Below, one piece after another: positions 19,392 to 28,687 of a stretch of 64,000 bases of DNA; within the stretch, counting starts at the first letter, position 1, and each line of letters opens with the position of its first letter. The notes beneath the pieces were generated by a model. That model saw only the letters and a program-made list of their open reading frames with translations. It was not told where the DNA came from and did no database searches. The position numbers were made by a program, and so were the translations under genes. This DNA comes from Fannyhessea vaginae DSM 15829 (GTDB lineage Bacteria > Actinomycetota > Coriobacteriia > Coriobacteriales > Atopobiaceae), in assembly GCF_000159235.2 (NCBI RefSeq), contig NZ_ACGK02000004.1, positions 1-64,000 of the forward strand. The letters are read 5' to 3'.

Positions 19392-22289
19392 CTAGAGCAA
19401 CTCACCATAATGGTGAATGTACAGTTTTTTGCAAAGCGTTGTGAGCACCATGTACAACAAGACACATATCGCTAAATACGCAAAGTAGATTAAAGGTAGA
19501 GGGCATAATCCCAAAACAGCTCCTAACGGCGAAAACGGTATCAGCGTTAAGAGAGCAATAGCGCACGAAGTGCACAAAGTAAGTTGCCACGATGCATTAC
19601 TTTGAATAAACGGTATCTTTGACGTACGAATCATATGAATAACCAGCGTCTGGCTCCACATAGACTCAACAAACCAGCCCGTTTGGAAAAGCATGCAATA
19701 TGCGGCTCTTACATTTGTAAGTTGCGCGCCGCTATATACGCTTGGTAAATCCCACCATACAATACCGCCTGATACGCAAAGCGGGCATATCACTAAAAAC
19801 ATAACGGCAAACGTAAGCACATCAAAGATTGAGCTTATAGGTCCAAAACAGATCATGAATTTACCGATGGATGACGCATTCCACGCACGTGGACGCTCGA
19901 TCATCTCGCGATCTACCCCATCCCAAGGAATAGCTGTGCAGGAAAGATCATAAATAAGATTCAGCAAAATGAGCTGGATACTTTGCATAGGCAAAAACGG
20001 AAGCATTGCAGAAGAAATAAGTACCGAAAGCACATTACCAAAGTTAGAAGATGCCGTCATCTTTATATACTTCACCATATTGGCAAACGTTTTTCTACCG
20101 CCAATAATACCTTGCTCTAAAACGCCTAGATCCTTTTGTAGCAGAATGATATCAGCCGACTCTTTTGCCACGTCAACCGCACTATCAACCGATATTCCAA
20201 TATCGGCTTGTTTCATAGCAGCCGCATCGTTAATGCCGTCACCCATATACCCAACAGTGTGACCACATTCGCGCAAAACACGCACGATACGAGCCTTTTG
20301 TTCGGGCGTAAGCTTTGCAAAAACAGTAGTTGTTTGTGCGCGTTCACAAAGCTGTGTATCGCTTAAATCTTCAATATCGCTGCCTTCAAGAATGGAGCTC
20401 ACTTCCAAACCTACGGCTTTGCAAATAGTACGTGTAACCTGCGTGTTGTCGCCCGTCAAAATCTTGGTAGTTACACCATGGCTACGAAGAGCTGCAAGTG
20501 TAGAAGCAACGCTTTCTTTTGGTGGATCAAGAAATGCAAGGATTCCTAAAAAGCACATCGAACATTCGTCACTAACGTTAAACGCGCCAACAGGTGAAGG
20601 ATTGTCTTTTACCGCAAGCGCAAGGACTCTAAATCCGCGGTCATTAAGGCAAGATACCATGTGTAAAATCTTGGTTTTTACTTCCGCTGTAAGATCTTTT
20701 ACAGCGTCTTCGTCTCTAACCTGCGTGCAAATTGAAAGCATTTCTTCAACAGCACCTTTAGTAACCATTACCGTAGAGCCTTCGGAGCCCCTTACAACCA
20801 CAGACAAGCGGCGACGCTTAAAGTCAAATGGTATCTCATCAAGCTTGGTGTACGCTTCTGACAGATCCTCAAGCTCTTTATCAGCGGATTCTACTTCCTC
20901 GGTTTTCTTAATAATGGCTGCATCCATAAGATTTTTGTATCCCGTTTGGAAATAGCTATTAAGATATGCACTTCTTAATACATGTAAGTCATCTTCGCCG
21001 TGAATGTTTAAGTGATATTCAAGTACAACATCGTTTTGAGTAAGCGTTCCTGTTTTATCGGTACAAAGAATATCCATAGCACCAAAATTTTGAATAGAAT
21101 TAAGATTCTTTACAATGGTCTGCTTTTTACTCATTAAAACGGCGCCTTTGGCTAAGCACGTGGTAACAATCATAGGAAGCATTTCTGGCGTTAAACCTAC
21201 CGCAACCGAAATTGCAAACAGCGATGCAGCCACCCAGTCGCCTTTGGTAAAACCGTTGATCATCAATACAATGGGCACCATAACCAGCATAAATCTAATA
21301 AGCACCCAACTTACCGCGTTAACTCCTTTTGCAAAGCTTGTCTGAGGATCTTTTTCGTCCAGCGCACGAGTCATGCTTCCAAAAAGCGTATGAATGCCGG
21401 TAGACACCACAATTGCCCAACCGCTTCCGGATATAACATTTGTCCCCATAAAAGCAATATTGACGTAATCGGTTACACTCGCTTGGTGCGCTTGTGTTGC
21501 AGCAATTTTTTCTGCAGGTTCGCTTTCACCCGTTAAAGATGCCTGATTAACAAACAAATCGTGAGTTTCGATGAGGCGAACATCAGCAGGTACCATATCA
21601 CCCGTGCTTAAATAGATAAGATCTCCTACAACTAATTCGTCCAAAGGTATTTCACGCACAGCAGTCTCGCGGTGCACAAGTTGCTCGTTTGTAGGCTGGT
21701 CTGTATCGCCTTTACGAAGAACAGAACAGGTAGTTTTAATCATCACCATAAGCTGATGAACAGCATTATTGCTCTTAAGCTCTTGAATAAAGCGCAGTAA
21801 TCCCGAAATGGTTACCATAACAACAATAATAACAACTGTTGTGTAGCTGCAATCATCGGGTGTTTGGTCAAACATTGAAAGCAGCGGGAATACAACATCG
21901 TTAAGTCCAGATATAATTGCCAGCACGAACAATATAGCGGTAAAGGGATTGATAAACGCTTCTATAAGTTGATGGACTGGGCTTTTTTCGCGTTTATGCA
22001 TAATGTAATTGGTGCCGTAACGCGCACGATGATTGATGACCTCGCGCTCAGTTAAACCTTCTTGCGAGCTTTGTACATAGCCCAACACCGCAGTTTTACT
22101 GTGTGTAGCCGCAAATGTAAGACGCTCTTCGTGCGAAACGTCTACCGTATTTTTCTGAGATAATCCACTACCATCAAAACGCTTACGTTTTGAAATAATG
22201 GCACGAGTATCTTGAGATGAAAATGTTTGTGATGACGATAAGGTCTTACGGTTATTAATGCGTTTGACAGTGCTCCAGATGTTCTTCAT
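19392..22289 (-). CDS. mgtA: MgtA/MgtB-type magnesium-transporting P-type ATPase
   Basis: A 965-residue P3B-type ATPase for magnesium import. It shows TGES (actuator domain), the phosphorylation motif DKTGTLTQND, KGAVEEML for nucleotide binding and GDGINDAAAMKQADIG. About ten membrane helices fit, including GLTPEMLPMIVTTCLAKGA, the MgtA-specific form of helix M4. The N terminus has about 60 extra polar residues. The start ATG follows AGGAG at nine bases and lies inside the 3' end of a small Cys/His-rich gene, so translation of the two may be coupled. Expression is probably controlled through that leader. Confidence 0.94.
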   Translation of the reverse strand: MKNIWSTVKRINNRKTLSSSQTFSSQDTRAIISKRKRFDGSGLSQKNTVDVSHEERLTFAATHSKTAVLGYVQSSQEGLTEREVINHRARYGTNYIMHKREKSPVHQLIEAFINPFTAILFVLAIISGLNDVVFPLLSMFDQTPDDCSYTTVVIIVVMVTISGLLRFIQELKSNNAVHQLMVMIKTTCSVLRKGDTDQPTNEQLVHRETAVREIPLDELVVGDLIYLSTGDMVPADVRLIETHDLFVNQASLTGESEPAEKIAATQAHQASVTDYVNIAFMGTNVISGSGWAIVVSTGIHTLFGSMTRALDEKDPQTSFAKGVNAVSWVLIRFMLVMVPIVLMINGFTKGDWVAASLFAISVAVGLTPEMLPMIVTTCLAKGAVLMSKKQTIVKNLNSIQNFGAMDILCTDKTGTLTQNDVVLEYHLNIHGEDDLHVLRSAYLNSYFQTGYKNLMDAAIIKKTEEVESADKELEDLSEAYTKLDEIPFDFKRRRLSVVVRGSEGSTVMVTKGAVEEMLSICTQVRDEDAVKDLTAEVKTKILHMVSCLNDRGFRVLALAVKDNPSPVGAFNVSDECSMCFLGILAFLDPPKESVASTLAALRSHGVTTKILTGDNTQVTRTICKAVGLEVSSILEGSDIEDLSDTQLCERAQTTTVFAKLTPEQKARIVRVLRECGHTVGYMGDGINDAAAMKQADIGISVDSAVDVAKESADIILLQKDLGVLEQGIIGGRKTFANMVKYIKMTASSNFGNVLSVLISSAMLPFLPMQSIQLILLNLIYDLSCTAIPWDGVDREMIERPRAWNASSIGKFMICFGPISSIFDVLTFAVMFLVICPLCVSGGIVWWDLPSVYSGAQLTNVRAAYCMLFQTGWFVESMWSQTLVIHMIRTSKIPFIQSNASWQLTLCTSCAIALLTLIPFSPLGAVLGLCPLPLIYFAYLAICVLLYMVLTTLCKKLYIHHYGELL

Positions 22290-22437
22290 AAGCATCAACT
22301 CCTGTGCCACATGTATATGTGACCATCAGGCAAAGATGAGATATATGCACTTCTTTGCAACTATTTATACGTCTACTTCGACCGCAAGAGCAACTATGAC
22401 TTTTGCTCTTACTGTGACCTGTACTGTGTGCGTCCAT
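22255..22437 (-). CDS. 60-residue Cys/His-rich mini-protein overlapping mgtA
   Basis: A small gene preceded by a strong AAGGAGG eight bases before its ATG. Its 60 residues include 6 cysteines and 8 histidines, in the groups SHSCSCGRSRR, SCKEVHISHLC and HLEHCQTH, which suggests metal binding. It ends 35 bases inside mgtA in another frame, so ribosomes finishing it could restart at mgtA. I do not recognise the family. It could be a metal-sensing leader peptide, a small regulator of MgtA, or a metallochaperone. The strong ribosome site is the main support that it is translated. Confidence 0.6.
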   Translation of the reverse strand: MDAHSTGHSKSKSHSCSCGRSRRINSCKEVHISHLCLMVTYTCGTGVDAYEEHLEHCQTH

Positions 22438-22506
22438 ACATCCCACCTCCTTATAGTTGATGTATAAATTAAGTTTGTTGCAGGCGCTAAACACCCACCA
22501 AAGCAA

Positions 22507-22545
22507 GGCTTGCACGGGTAAACATAAGCCGAACAACACGTGCAA
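22507..22545 (-). promoter_or_regulatory. Structured RNA leader upstream of the mgtA mini-gene
   Basis: On the minus strand TTGCACG (22545-22539) can pair with CGTGCAA (22516-22510). Inside that loop GGCTT (22530-22526) can pair with AAGCC (22511-22507), just past the first stem. The two pairings interleave, as in an H-type pseudoknot, or they may be alternatives in a switch. It is about 70 bases upstream of the ribosome site of the mini-gene. No match to the M-box consensus was seen. Confidence 0.35.
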
Positions 22546-22603
22546 AACAAACTCACACCCGTTATACCTTACTTAAAAATAATTTGCAAGGTTGAATTTT
22601 AAT

Positions 22604-23212
22604 TTATAAAGCCACGCACAAAGATGCTTGCTCGGGGGCTAAGGTACGCTCTGTTGCATCGCTAAGCGTTACTACAGCTCTACCCCATACGTCTACTCCA
22701 GCAAGGGTAGCTGTATATGGAGCACTTCCGTCTTTGGGATGAACTGCAATTGCATGTCCCATATGATCAACATGATCAAAATATTCCGACGCTACAAAAG
22801 CAAGCGGGCCTGCAACAGCTGGTGTCTTTGAAAGCGCATGCTGCCATGCGGTAATACGATCCATAAGGCAAGATTGCAAAATGGTGTCAAAATTAACAGG
22901 AAGCGCCTGAACGGTGGGTGTATCACCTTGGCAAATAATGTCGATATCAACAAACACGCCACCTTCATCACATCCACCGTGATGCACAATATCAAAGGTT
23001 AAGCGCTCGTAATATAACTCAACTTCAACACGATATGGCCAACAAATGTGTGCCTGATGATTAAGCGTATTGGCGCATGCGTCATAAATGCCTAACGAAC
23101 AAATCCAAGGCAAGCCACTTATGAGATGCTGTGGAACCTGTGGCCGTATACGTACGTGCGCAATACAAAACGGCTCATGAGAAGTCCTATCTTTAGTGTT
23201 ATCCCAGCTCAT
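22604..23212 (-). CDS. Biotin-protein-ligase-like protein lacking the biotinyl loop
   Basis: A 202-residue protein that aligns by eye to the second half of BirA-type biotin protein ligases: RIRPQVPQHLISGLPWICSLGIYDAC matches the segment after the active loop, CWPYRVEVE matches the KWPNDV region, and GRAVVTLSDATERTLAPEQASL matches the C-terminal domain. The N-terminal GRGRxG loop that binds biotinyl-AMP is missing, and the KWPND lysine is replaced by cysteine. It follows the folP-folK stop by one base and probably shares its transcript. It may be a decayed ligase or a new role; the assignment is tentative. Confidence 0.5.
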   Translation of the reverse strand: MSWDNTKDRTSHEPFCIAHVRIRPQVPQHLISGLPWICSLGIYDACANTLNHQAHICWPYRVEVELYYERLTFDIVHHGGCDEGGVFVDIDIICQGDTPTVQALPVNFDTILQSCLMDRITAWQHALSKTPAVAGPLAFVASEYFDHVDHMGHAIAVHPKDGSAPYTATLAGVDVWGRAVVTLSDATERTLAPEQASLCVAL

Positions 23213-23213
23213 A

Positions 23214-24644
23214 CTACTCCCAGTCAACGGTGCCCAAGTCTGCTATAACATGGCCAACTCTTTGTTCGGAAGGCAAAACCTCAATTCCTGCGTGAGAAAG
23301 AAAGCGAGCTGGATCGTGCATTAAATCTTCCATAGGCACAAGCACAAAATCACGCTCGGCAAGGCGCGGATGAGGCAAAGTGAGCTTTTGCCCTGCGTGT
23401 GTTTCGCCTTCAACATAGCACAAGTCGCAATCAATAGTACGCGGCTGCGGCGTGCGCGACTTAGCTGAACGTGTGCGTTTAAGTTCTTTTTCAATTGCCA
23501 TAAGCTCATCAAGCAAGCAAAGCGGTGCAAGCTCGGTGCGAACTTCAACCACCGCGTTTGCAACTTTTGTTGCAATGCCGTACGCTGGCTCGGTTTCGTA
23601 GACATGACTTACCTGCACAACGCCTGTAAGTGGGATCTCGTTGATTCGTTTTACCGCCAAGGTAAGATTTGCCATATAATCGCCCGTATTTGAACCAAGC
23701 GCAATAAATGCTTGACGCGCATCGGGTTGCGAACAAGACCAGTAACCGTTGATAACTTCTGCTGCCATTTTAACGTTGTGGACGCGCACGATTCGAGAAC
23801 CAGCAGCAATTGCAGCAATGCATATACCCATCGTTGCACTATCGCGACGATTAGCAACTGCCACCGAAGATAGCGCTCCTACAAATCTTTTACGAGAAAC
23901 GGCAGTTAAGACAGGGTATCCCATAGAAACAAGCTTGTGCATAGCGCGTTGAATAATTACATTTTCGTTGGCGTCTTTATCAAAGCCCGGTCCTGGATCT
24001 ATGCAAATTCTGTTGTGATTAACACCTGCACGCATAAGAAGGCGCGCTTGATCTCCTAGAAATCCCATAATTGAGCGCATAATGGGGCCTTCGTCAGGAA
24101 GCGTAAAACGGCGCGAACTTTGAGGAACAATACGTTCACGTACGGGACGTGTGCTATCGAGTTGAACGGATTTTCGCATGGGCTGGTTGCTAAATTTTTC
24201 CCAATGCATAATAATGCAGCCGCAATCGGTTTGAGCAGCTACTTTAATCATTTCGGGATCCGAAAAGCCCGTAACATCGTTGATAATAGAAGCACCCAAA
24301 CGAACGCACATTTTTGCTACGGACGCATGACGTGTATCAATAGAAATTACAGTTTGGGGCGCTTGCTCTAAGATTCCTCGAATAACCGGCACCACACGTT
24401 GTGCTTCTTCTTCGGCACTTACAGGCGTATGTCCAGGCCGCGTTGACTCTCCCCCAACGTCGATAATGTCTGCACCTTCGTCGAGCATGCGCAATGCGTG
24501 AGCAATGGCTTTTGTTGCGTCAAGATTTTCTCCACCGTCTGAAAAAGAATCAGGCGTGACGTTTAATACACCCATAATGCGAGGACGTGATAGTGAAATA
24601 TCATGCTGTCCGCAATGCCAAACGGAATAATCTTGACGTAGCAT
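23214..24644 (-). CDS. folP: Fusion: dihydropteroate synthase and HPPK
   Basis: A 476-residue bifunctional folate enzyme. The first 310 or so residues are dihydropteroate synthase with GVLNVTPDSFSDGG, GGESTRPG, IINDVTGF, DPGPGF and SRKRFVG. The rest is hydroxymethyl-dihydropterin pyrophosphokinase with ALGSNTGD, ETEPAYG, PRTIDCDL and LPHPRLAERDFVL. The synthase has MHW instead of the usual MHM and an insertion of about 20 residues after it. FolB, the aldolase usually between these domains, is absent here. The start follows GGAGG at eight bases. folE is upstream by 44 bases. Confidence 0.93.
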   Translation of the reverse strand: MLRQDYSVWHCGQHDISLSRPRIMGVLNVTPDSFSDGGENLDATKAIAHALRMLDEGADIIDVGGESTRPGHTPVSAEEEAQRVVPVIRGILEQAPQTVISIDTRHASVAKMCVRLGASIINDVTGFSDPEMIKVAAQTDCGCIIMHWEKFSNQPMRKSVQLDSTRPVRERIVPQSSRRFTLPDEGPIMRSIMGFLGDQARLLMRAGVNHNRICIDPGPGFDKDANENVIIQRAMHKLVSMGYPVLTAVSRKRFVGALSSVAVANRRDSATMGICIAAIAAGSRIVRVHNVKMAAEVINGYWSCSQPDARQAFIALGSNTGDYMANLTLAVKRINEIPLTGVVQVSHVYETEPAYGIATKVANAVVEVRTELAPLCLLDELMAIEKELKRTRSAKSRTPQPRTIDCDLCYVEGETHAGQKLTLPHPRLAERDFVLVPMEDLMHDPARFLSHAGIEVLPSEQRVGHVIADLGTVDWE

Positions 24645-24688
24645 AAATAAGCCCTCCAAATGCGCGAATTGTATCGGTTTCTTCTATT

Positions 24689-25306
24689 TTACCCGAATAA
24701 TAACCGCATAACTTCCTGTTTTTTATCCATGTTGGTAAACACGCCAAGCGTGCTTTGTGTGCGCGTGGTGCTCTCGCGTTTACAGACGCCTCTAAGCGAC
24801 ATGCAGGTATGCGTTGCGTCCATGCATACATATACCCCTTGCGCGTGCGTACCATCCATAATTGCCTCGGCAATTTGCTGGGTTAGACCCTCCTGAATTT
24901 GCAGGCGATGAGCATATTTATCAACAATACGTGCGAGTTTAGATAAACCGCACACATGGCCATCGGCGCTTGGTAAATATGCAATATGAGCCACACCGTA
25001 AAACGGCAATAGATGATGCTCACACAACGAAGAAAATGCAATGTTTTTTACCACCACAATATCATTGCATTGCGCATTAAAAGATTTTTCAAAAATAGTT
25101 TGATTAGTTAGACGCGTTGGCTGCATAAACTCGTGCAACGCACGAGCAACACGAGTCGGCGTATCGAGCAGGCCGCTACGCGCGGTGTCTTCTCCTAAAC
25201 CCTCTAAAATAAGGCGAACACCATCTTGGATTTTTTGCAACTGCTGCTCATCCATATCAGCAGATAAACCTGGAGCATAAACACTATTGGAGCATTTCTT
25301 GTTCAT
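24689..25306 (-). CDS. folE: GTP cyclohydrolase I
   Basis: Opens the folate pathway by converting GTP to dihydroneopterin triphosphate. The 205-residue protein has the zinc and substrate motifs [22 protein letters not shown] and HTCMSLRGV followed by ESTTRTQ. The frame runs 102 residues further upstream, but that part is Cys-rich junk overlapping the divergent exonuclease promoter, so I start at the ATG before NKKCSN. The ribosome site AGGA is rather far away. folP-folK follows, forming a folate unit. Confidence 0.92.
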   Translation of the reverse strand: MNKKCSNSVYAPGLSADMDEQQLQKIQDGVRLILEGLGEDTARSGLLDTPTRVARALHEFMQPTRLTNQTIFEKSFNAQCNDIVVVKNIAFSSLCEHHLLPFYGVAHIAYLPSADGHVCGLSKLARIVDKYAHRLQIQEGLTQQIAEAIMDGTHAQGVYVCMDATHTCMSLRGVCKRESTTRTQSTLGVFTNMDKKQEVMRLLFG

Positions 25307-25490
25307 ATGAATATCTTCTATCCTTTTAAGCAAACATGTAATATGGTACACAGTTGGGCAATACTTCCTCTTAAGAAATGTTACCCATGCAAGCGCACGT
25401 ACCATGCAAGATCTAAATGTCGAGCGCGTGCGGCATGTAGGTATCTCTATACTACACAAAGTGCACGACGCAATATAAAGGAGATCGCAT

Positions 25491-26270
25491 ATGTCACAAA
25501 AACACCCGTATCGTTTTGTATCGTGGAATGTAAACGGGCTTCGAGCGACGCTTAAAAAAGAACCAAGTTTTTTAGAAATTTTTTCGACACTCAATGCCGA
25601 TATTTTTGCCATCCAAGAAACAAAATTACAGGCAGGACAAGTAGATCTCGATTTGGATGGATATACGCAAACATGGAGCTATGCTGAGCGTAAAGGTTAT
25701 TCGGGAACAGCTGTCTTTTCTCGTGAAAAGCCCCTATCAACCATTCATACCATAGGCTGCAAGGCAGCAGATAACGAAGGGCGTGTTTGTGCTTTGGAGT
25801 TTGAAAAGTTTTGGTTTGTAGACGTTTACACGCCCAACTCTAAAAACGAGCTTGCCCGCCTGGATGAGCGCATGGAATGGGATAAGGCGTATCGCGAATT
25901 TTTGGTAGGTTTAGATGCTCAAAAACCCGTTATAACCTGCGGTGACTTTAATGTTGCACACCAAGAAATAGACCTTAAAAACCCAGCGTCGAATCACGAA
26001 AATGCAGGCTTTTCTGATGAAGAGCGCGCAGGCTTTTCGAGCCTTTTAGGTGCAGGATTTACCGACACCTTTAGATCTGCACACCCCACGCTTGAAGGAG
26101 CATACAGCTGGTGGAGTTATCGCATGCGTTCGCGCGAAAGAAATGCAGGCTGGAGAATCGACTATTTTCTTGTTTCAAACAGAATAGCCAACACGGTTAC
26201 CTCAAGTGCCATTTATAACGAGATATATGGAAGTGACCATTGTCCTGTAGGCCTTGAGCTTGAGCTGTAA
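25491..26270 (+). CDS. xth: Exodeoxyribonuclease III family AP endonuclease
   Basis: DNA repair nuclease of 259 residues that cleaves at abasic sites and trims 3' ends. The catalytic motifs are all seen: [16 protein letters not shown], the tyrosine-containing [25 protein letters not shown] and [15 protein letters not shown] stands before the ATG. It is transcribed away from folE. Family and activity are clear; the split between XthA and ExoA naming is not. Confidence 0.95.
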   Translation: MSQKHPYRFVSWNVNGLRATLKKEPSFLEIFSTLNADIFAIQETKLQAGQVDLDLDGYTQTWSYAERKGYSGTAVFSREKPLSTIHTIGCKAADNEGRVCALEFEKFWFVDVYTPNSKNELARLDERMEWDKAYREFLVGLDAQKPVITCGDFNVAHQEIDLKNPASNHENAGFSDEERAGFSSLLGAGFTDTFRSAHPTLEGAYSWWSYRMRSRERNAGWRIDYFLVSNRIANTVTSSAIYNEIYGSDHCPVGLELEL

Positions 26271-26285
26271 CAAGCGCATAGAACT

Positions 26286-27113
26286 CTAATTGTTTGTGGG
26301 TTCTTGTGTGCCGAGCGCATGATGCATAACGCGTAAAAATGTTGACGAATCGGTTGTTGCGATGAGCTTTTGGGGGAAATGAATTTCTTCCAGAAGCTTT
26401 TTAACGTGCGAAAATTGACCGATATGCATCGAAATGTGAGAATCAGAGCCCGTGGTAATCATAGTTTCAGTTTCTGCGCAACAAAGCGCAATTTCTTTGC
26501 AGGTATTGGTTGGATATCCAGCAAGCGTTGCCTCGTTTATCTCGATAAGTTTGCCTTTTTCCTTTGCATACGCGCAAAGCTCTTTAATATCAAAATCAAC
26601 ACCATAACGACCCGTATGGCCCAAAATTAACACGTATGGATTATCCAAGGTTTTCATATACATGCGCGTGACCTCAGACTTAGATGCCTGGCGAGCAAAA
26701 TCTATATTATGCAGCGACGCGAGCGCATAATCACACTGCGAGCAAACCTTATCTGCCAAACTTTCAACATGATCGTAAAGCCGACCACCAATTTGATAGC
26801 GAACGGGAATATTTTCGCCAAAAATGTGGCCTTCCATGTCTACAATATCAACTTCGCAGCCATGCAATACACGAACACCTTCCCAGCTTGAAGGCCATGC
26901 AGAATAGTTAATAAAATGCTGAAAATCGCGCAAATCATACGTTTGCGCGCGCTCAAGGTCAACTTCTTTGGTGATCATCGAAGAAAAGTGATCCGTACAG
27001 CCCAATAACTCTAAGCGTGCTATAGCAGCTGCATGCACGTTTTCTTGAATGGTTGAAAAGGCATGACGTGATAAAAGCGTATGAGAATGAGTGTCACATG
27101 CAATCCGTATCAT
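26286..27113 (-). CDS. PHP-domain phosphatase (YcdX-like)
   Basis: A 275-residue metal-dependent phosphoesterase. The PHP motifs are visible: DTHSHTLLSRHA at the front, TDHF, the acidic HGCEVDIVD, SLHN, ILGHTGRYG and GSDSHISMHIG near the end, together supplying the usual trinuclear metal ligands. The length and motif order match YcdX-type phosphatases more than histidinol phosphatase. The substrate is unknown. It is convergent with the exonuclease gene, 15 bases away. Confidence 0.85.
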   Translation of the reverse strand: MIRIACDTHSHTLLSRHAFSTIQENVHAAAIARLELLGCTDHFSSMITKEVDLERAQTYDLRDFQHFINYSAWPSSWEGVRVLHGCEVDIVDMEGHIFGENIPVRYQIGGRLYDHVESLADKVCSQCDYALASLHNIDFARQASKSEVTRMYMKTLDNPYVLILGHTGRYGVDFDIKELCAYAKEKGKLIEINEATLAGYPTNTCKEIALCCAETETMITTGSDSHISMHIGQFSHVKKLLEEIHFPQKLIATTDSSTFLRVMHHALGTQEPTNN

Positions 27114-27158
27114 ACATACACCTCTTTATGCATGGGGACGAATACGAAATAAAGTCTT

Positions 27159-27335
27159 ATGCTAAGCATAACAAAATTTGAAAGCTCAAACGATGAATTT
27201 CGGTATGCGGTGTATGAAGCGCTTAAGCGGTACGCAATGCTTTATGCAGCTATGCAACCCTTTGAGACCCGTAGACTAAAGTGGCATGTGTCTGCACAGG
27301 CGCATGTCGTTAACCAGCATAAACACGCTTGTTAG
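27159..27335 (+). CDS. Candidate 58-residue small protein
   Basis: An uninterrupted frame fills most of the gap between the PHP gene and the aminotransferase, on the opposite strand. The product has an amphipathic helix-like stretch NDEFRYAVYEALKRYAMLYA and a basic tail with FETRRLKW. The composition looks protein-like, but the ribosome site is weak and no family is recognised. It overlaps the aminotransferase stop by four bases. It could also be a gene remnant. Confidence 0.3.
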   Translation: MLSITKFESSNDEFRYAVYEALKRYAMLYAAMQPFETRRLKWHVSAQAHVVNQHKHAC

Positions 27336-28522
27336 TGCTCATTGTCATAGGCGTGCTTGAGAAGCTCAAAAGCTTTTCGTGAGCGCTTAATGGTGTCTAG
27401 ATCAGCGCAATAACCAATACGAACCCATCCCTTGCAACCAAAACTATTTGAGGGAACAAGCATAAGCTCAAACGTGCGCGCCACAAGGGAAAAATGTTCG
27501 GCATCATCTTCGAGCGCACGCATCCACAGATAGAAAGCACCCTGCGGCTTAATATAGCAATAACCCAGATCATCTAGAATATGCATGAGCTCGCACCTAT
27601 TGGTGTTATACGCCTCAACTGGTGCAGGTTCTTGCGCGCAATCGATAAGAACTCGCTGAAATAGTGCTGGAGCACACACAAAGCCCAAACGCCTACCTGC
27701 TCCAGCTACAGATGGGATAAGTTTGTCGTGATATGGGTTAGACGAAGGCACCAAAACCCATCCAATACGCTCACCAGGTAAAGATAGTGATTTTGAATAC
27801 GAATAGCACACTATAGATGTTTGGATATAATCGGGAACCCAAGGAACACATGTCCCATAGCTCAGTTCGCGATAAGGTTCATCAGAAATGACATAAAGAG
27901 GATGACCAAACGTGTTCATAGCGTTTTTTATAAGCTCATTAAGACGAGCAAGCGTTTCTTTTGGATAAATAACGCCTACAGGATTGTTGGGCGAGTCGAT
28001 AATAATTGCTTTAGTTTTAGGAGAAATCGCAGCAGAAAGTGCCTCAAAATCAATATCAAAGGTGTGCTGATTGGCTAAAACTATAACTTCACGAGCACCG
28101 CAAGCGTCAATCCATACACTATATTCAGGGAAAAAAGGAGCAATAACAATAACTTCATCACCTGAGCAAACAACCGCATGCAACGCAATAGATACTGATG
28201 CGGCAGCACCACAGGTAAGATAAAGATCGTCTGGATGGTAATCGGTATGATATTTTTGATTAAGCGCGCACGCAACGGCATGGCGAGCCTCATACAATCC
28301 CGAAGCTGGTGTATACCCATGCAGGTTTAATGAAGGCAGCTCAAGATTTTTAAGAATAGAAGCCTTGACCGATGCAGGAGCCGAAACACTTGGATTGCCA
28401 ATTGAGAAATCAAAAACGTTCTCGTTTCCTATTTCTGCTTTTCTCTTTTGAGCAAATGCTGCAAGCTCGCGAATAGATGATTTTGAAGAGCCCGCTTGAT
28501 AACATGTTTGGTTAATATCCAT
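27332..28522 (-). CDS. PLP-dependent class I aminotransferase
   Basis: A 396-residue fold-type I aminotransferase. It has the substrate/cofactor motifs FSIGNPS, HGYTPASGLYEAR, DSPNNPVGVIY, SDEPYRELSY and the Schiff-base lysine in YSYSKSLSLPGERIGW; RIGYC near the end carries the carboxylate-binding arginine. It resembles the aspartate/alanine aminotransferase group; the amino donor cannot be told. GAGGAA precedes the ATG. It stands alone downstream of the ftsH terminator. Confidence 0.9.
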   Translation of the reverse strand: MDINQTCYQAGSSKSSIRELAAFAQKRKAEIGNENVFDFSIGNPSVSAPASVKASILKNLELPSLNLHGYTPASGLYEARHAVACALNQKYHTDYHPDDLYLTCGAAASVSIALHAVVCSGDEVIVIAPFFPEYSVWIDACGAREVIVLANQHTFDIDFEALSAAISPKTKAIIIDSPNNPVGVIYPKETLARLNELIKNAMNTFGHPLYVISDEPYRELSYGTCVPWVPDYIQTSIVCYSYSKSLSLPGERIGWVLVPSSNPYHDKLIPSVAGAGRRLGFVCAPALFQRVLIDCAQEPAPVEAYNTNRCELMHILDDLGYCYIKPQGAFYLWMRALEDDAEHFSLVARTFELMLVPSNSFGCKGWVRIGYCADLDTIKRSRKAFELLKHAYDNEH

Positions 28523-28585
28523 ATGATTCCTCGCTCGTTGTTAATCTGCGGTATGTATGCGTTGCAGATATGGTAATCATACTAC

Positions 28586-28619
28586 AAAAAACGCCGCAAG
28601 CAGCAAAGCATTACGGCGT
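28586..28619 (-). terminator. Intrinsic terminator after ftsH
   Basis: On the minus strand ACGCCGTAA pairs with TTGCGGCGT (one G-U pair) around an 11-base loop and is followed by TTTTTT. It is about 70 bases past the ftsH stop. Confidence 0.9.
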
Positions 28620-28687
28620 CTCAAGCACATAGGCACAAAAGTGTTATGAACTACAAGTTATACGTACATAACATATAGCATGCGCGG

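Noticed and set aside
20392..20955. 187-codon plus-strand frame within mgtA
   Set aside because: It is opposite the conserved ATPase core; Ser/Thr-rich product with no family features.
22438..22603. M-box magnesium riboswitch upstream of mgtA
   Set aside because: The region is structured, but the conserved M-box sequence blocks were not found by eye. A covariance-model search would settle it.
25307..25612. N-terminal 102-residue extension of GTP cyclohydrolase
   Set aside because: The extension is Cys-rich, overlaps the divergent exonuclease promoter and start, and has no match to the family.
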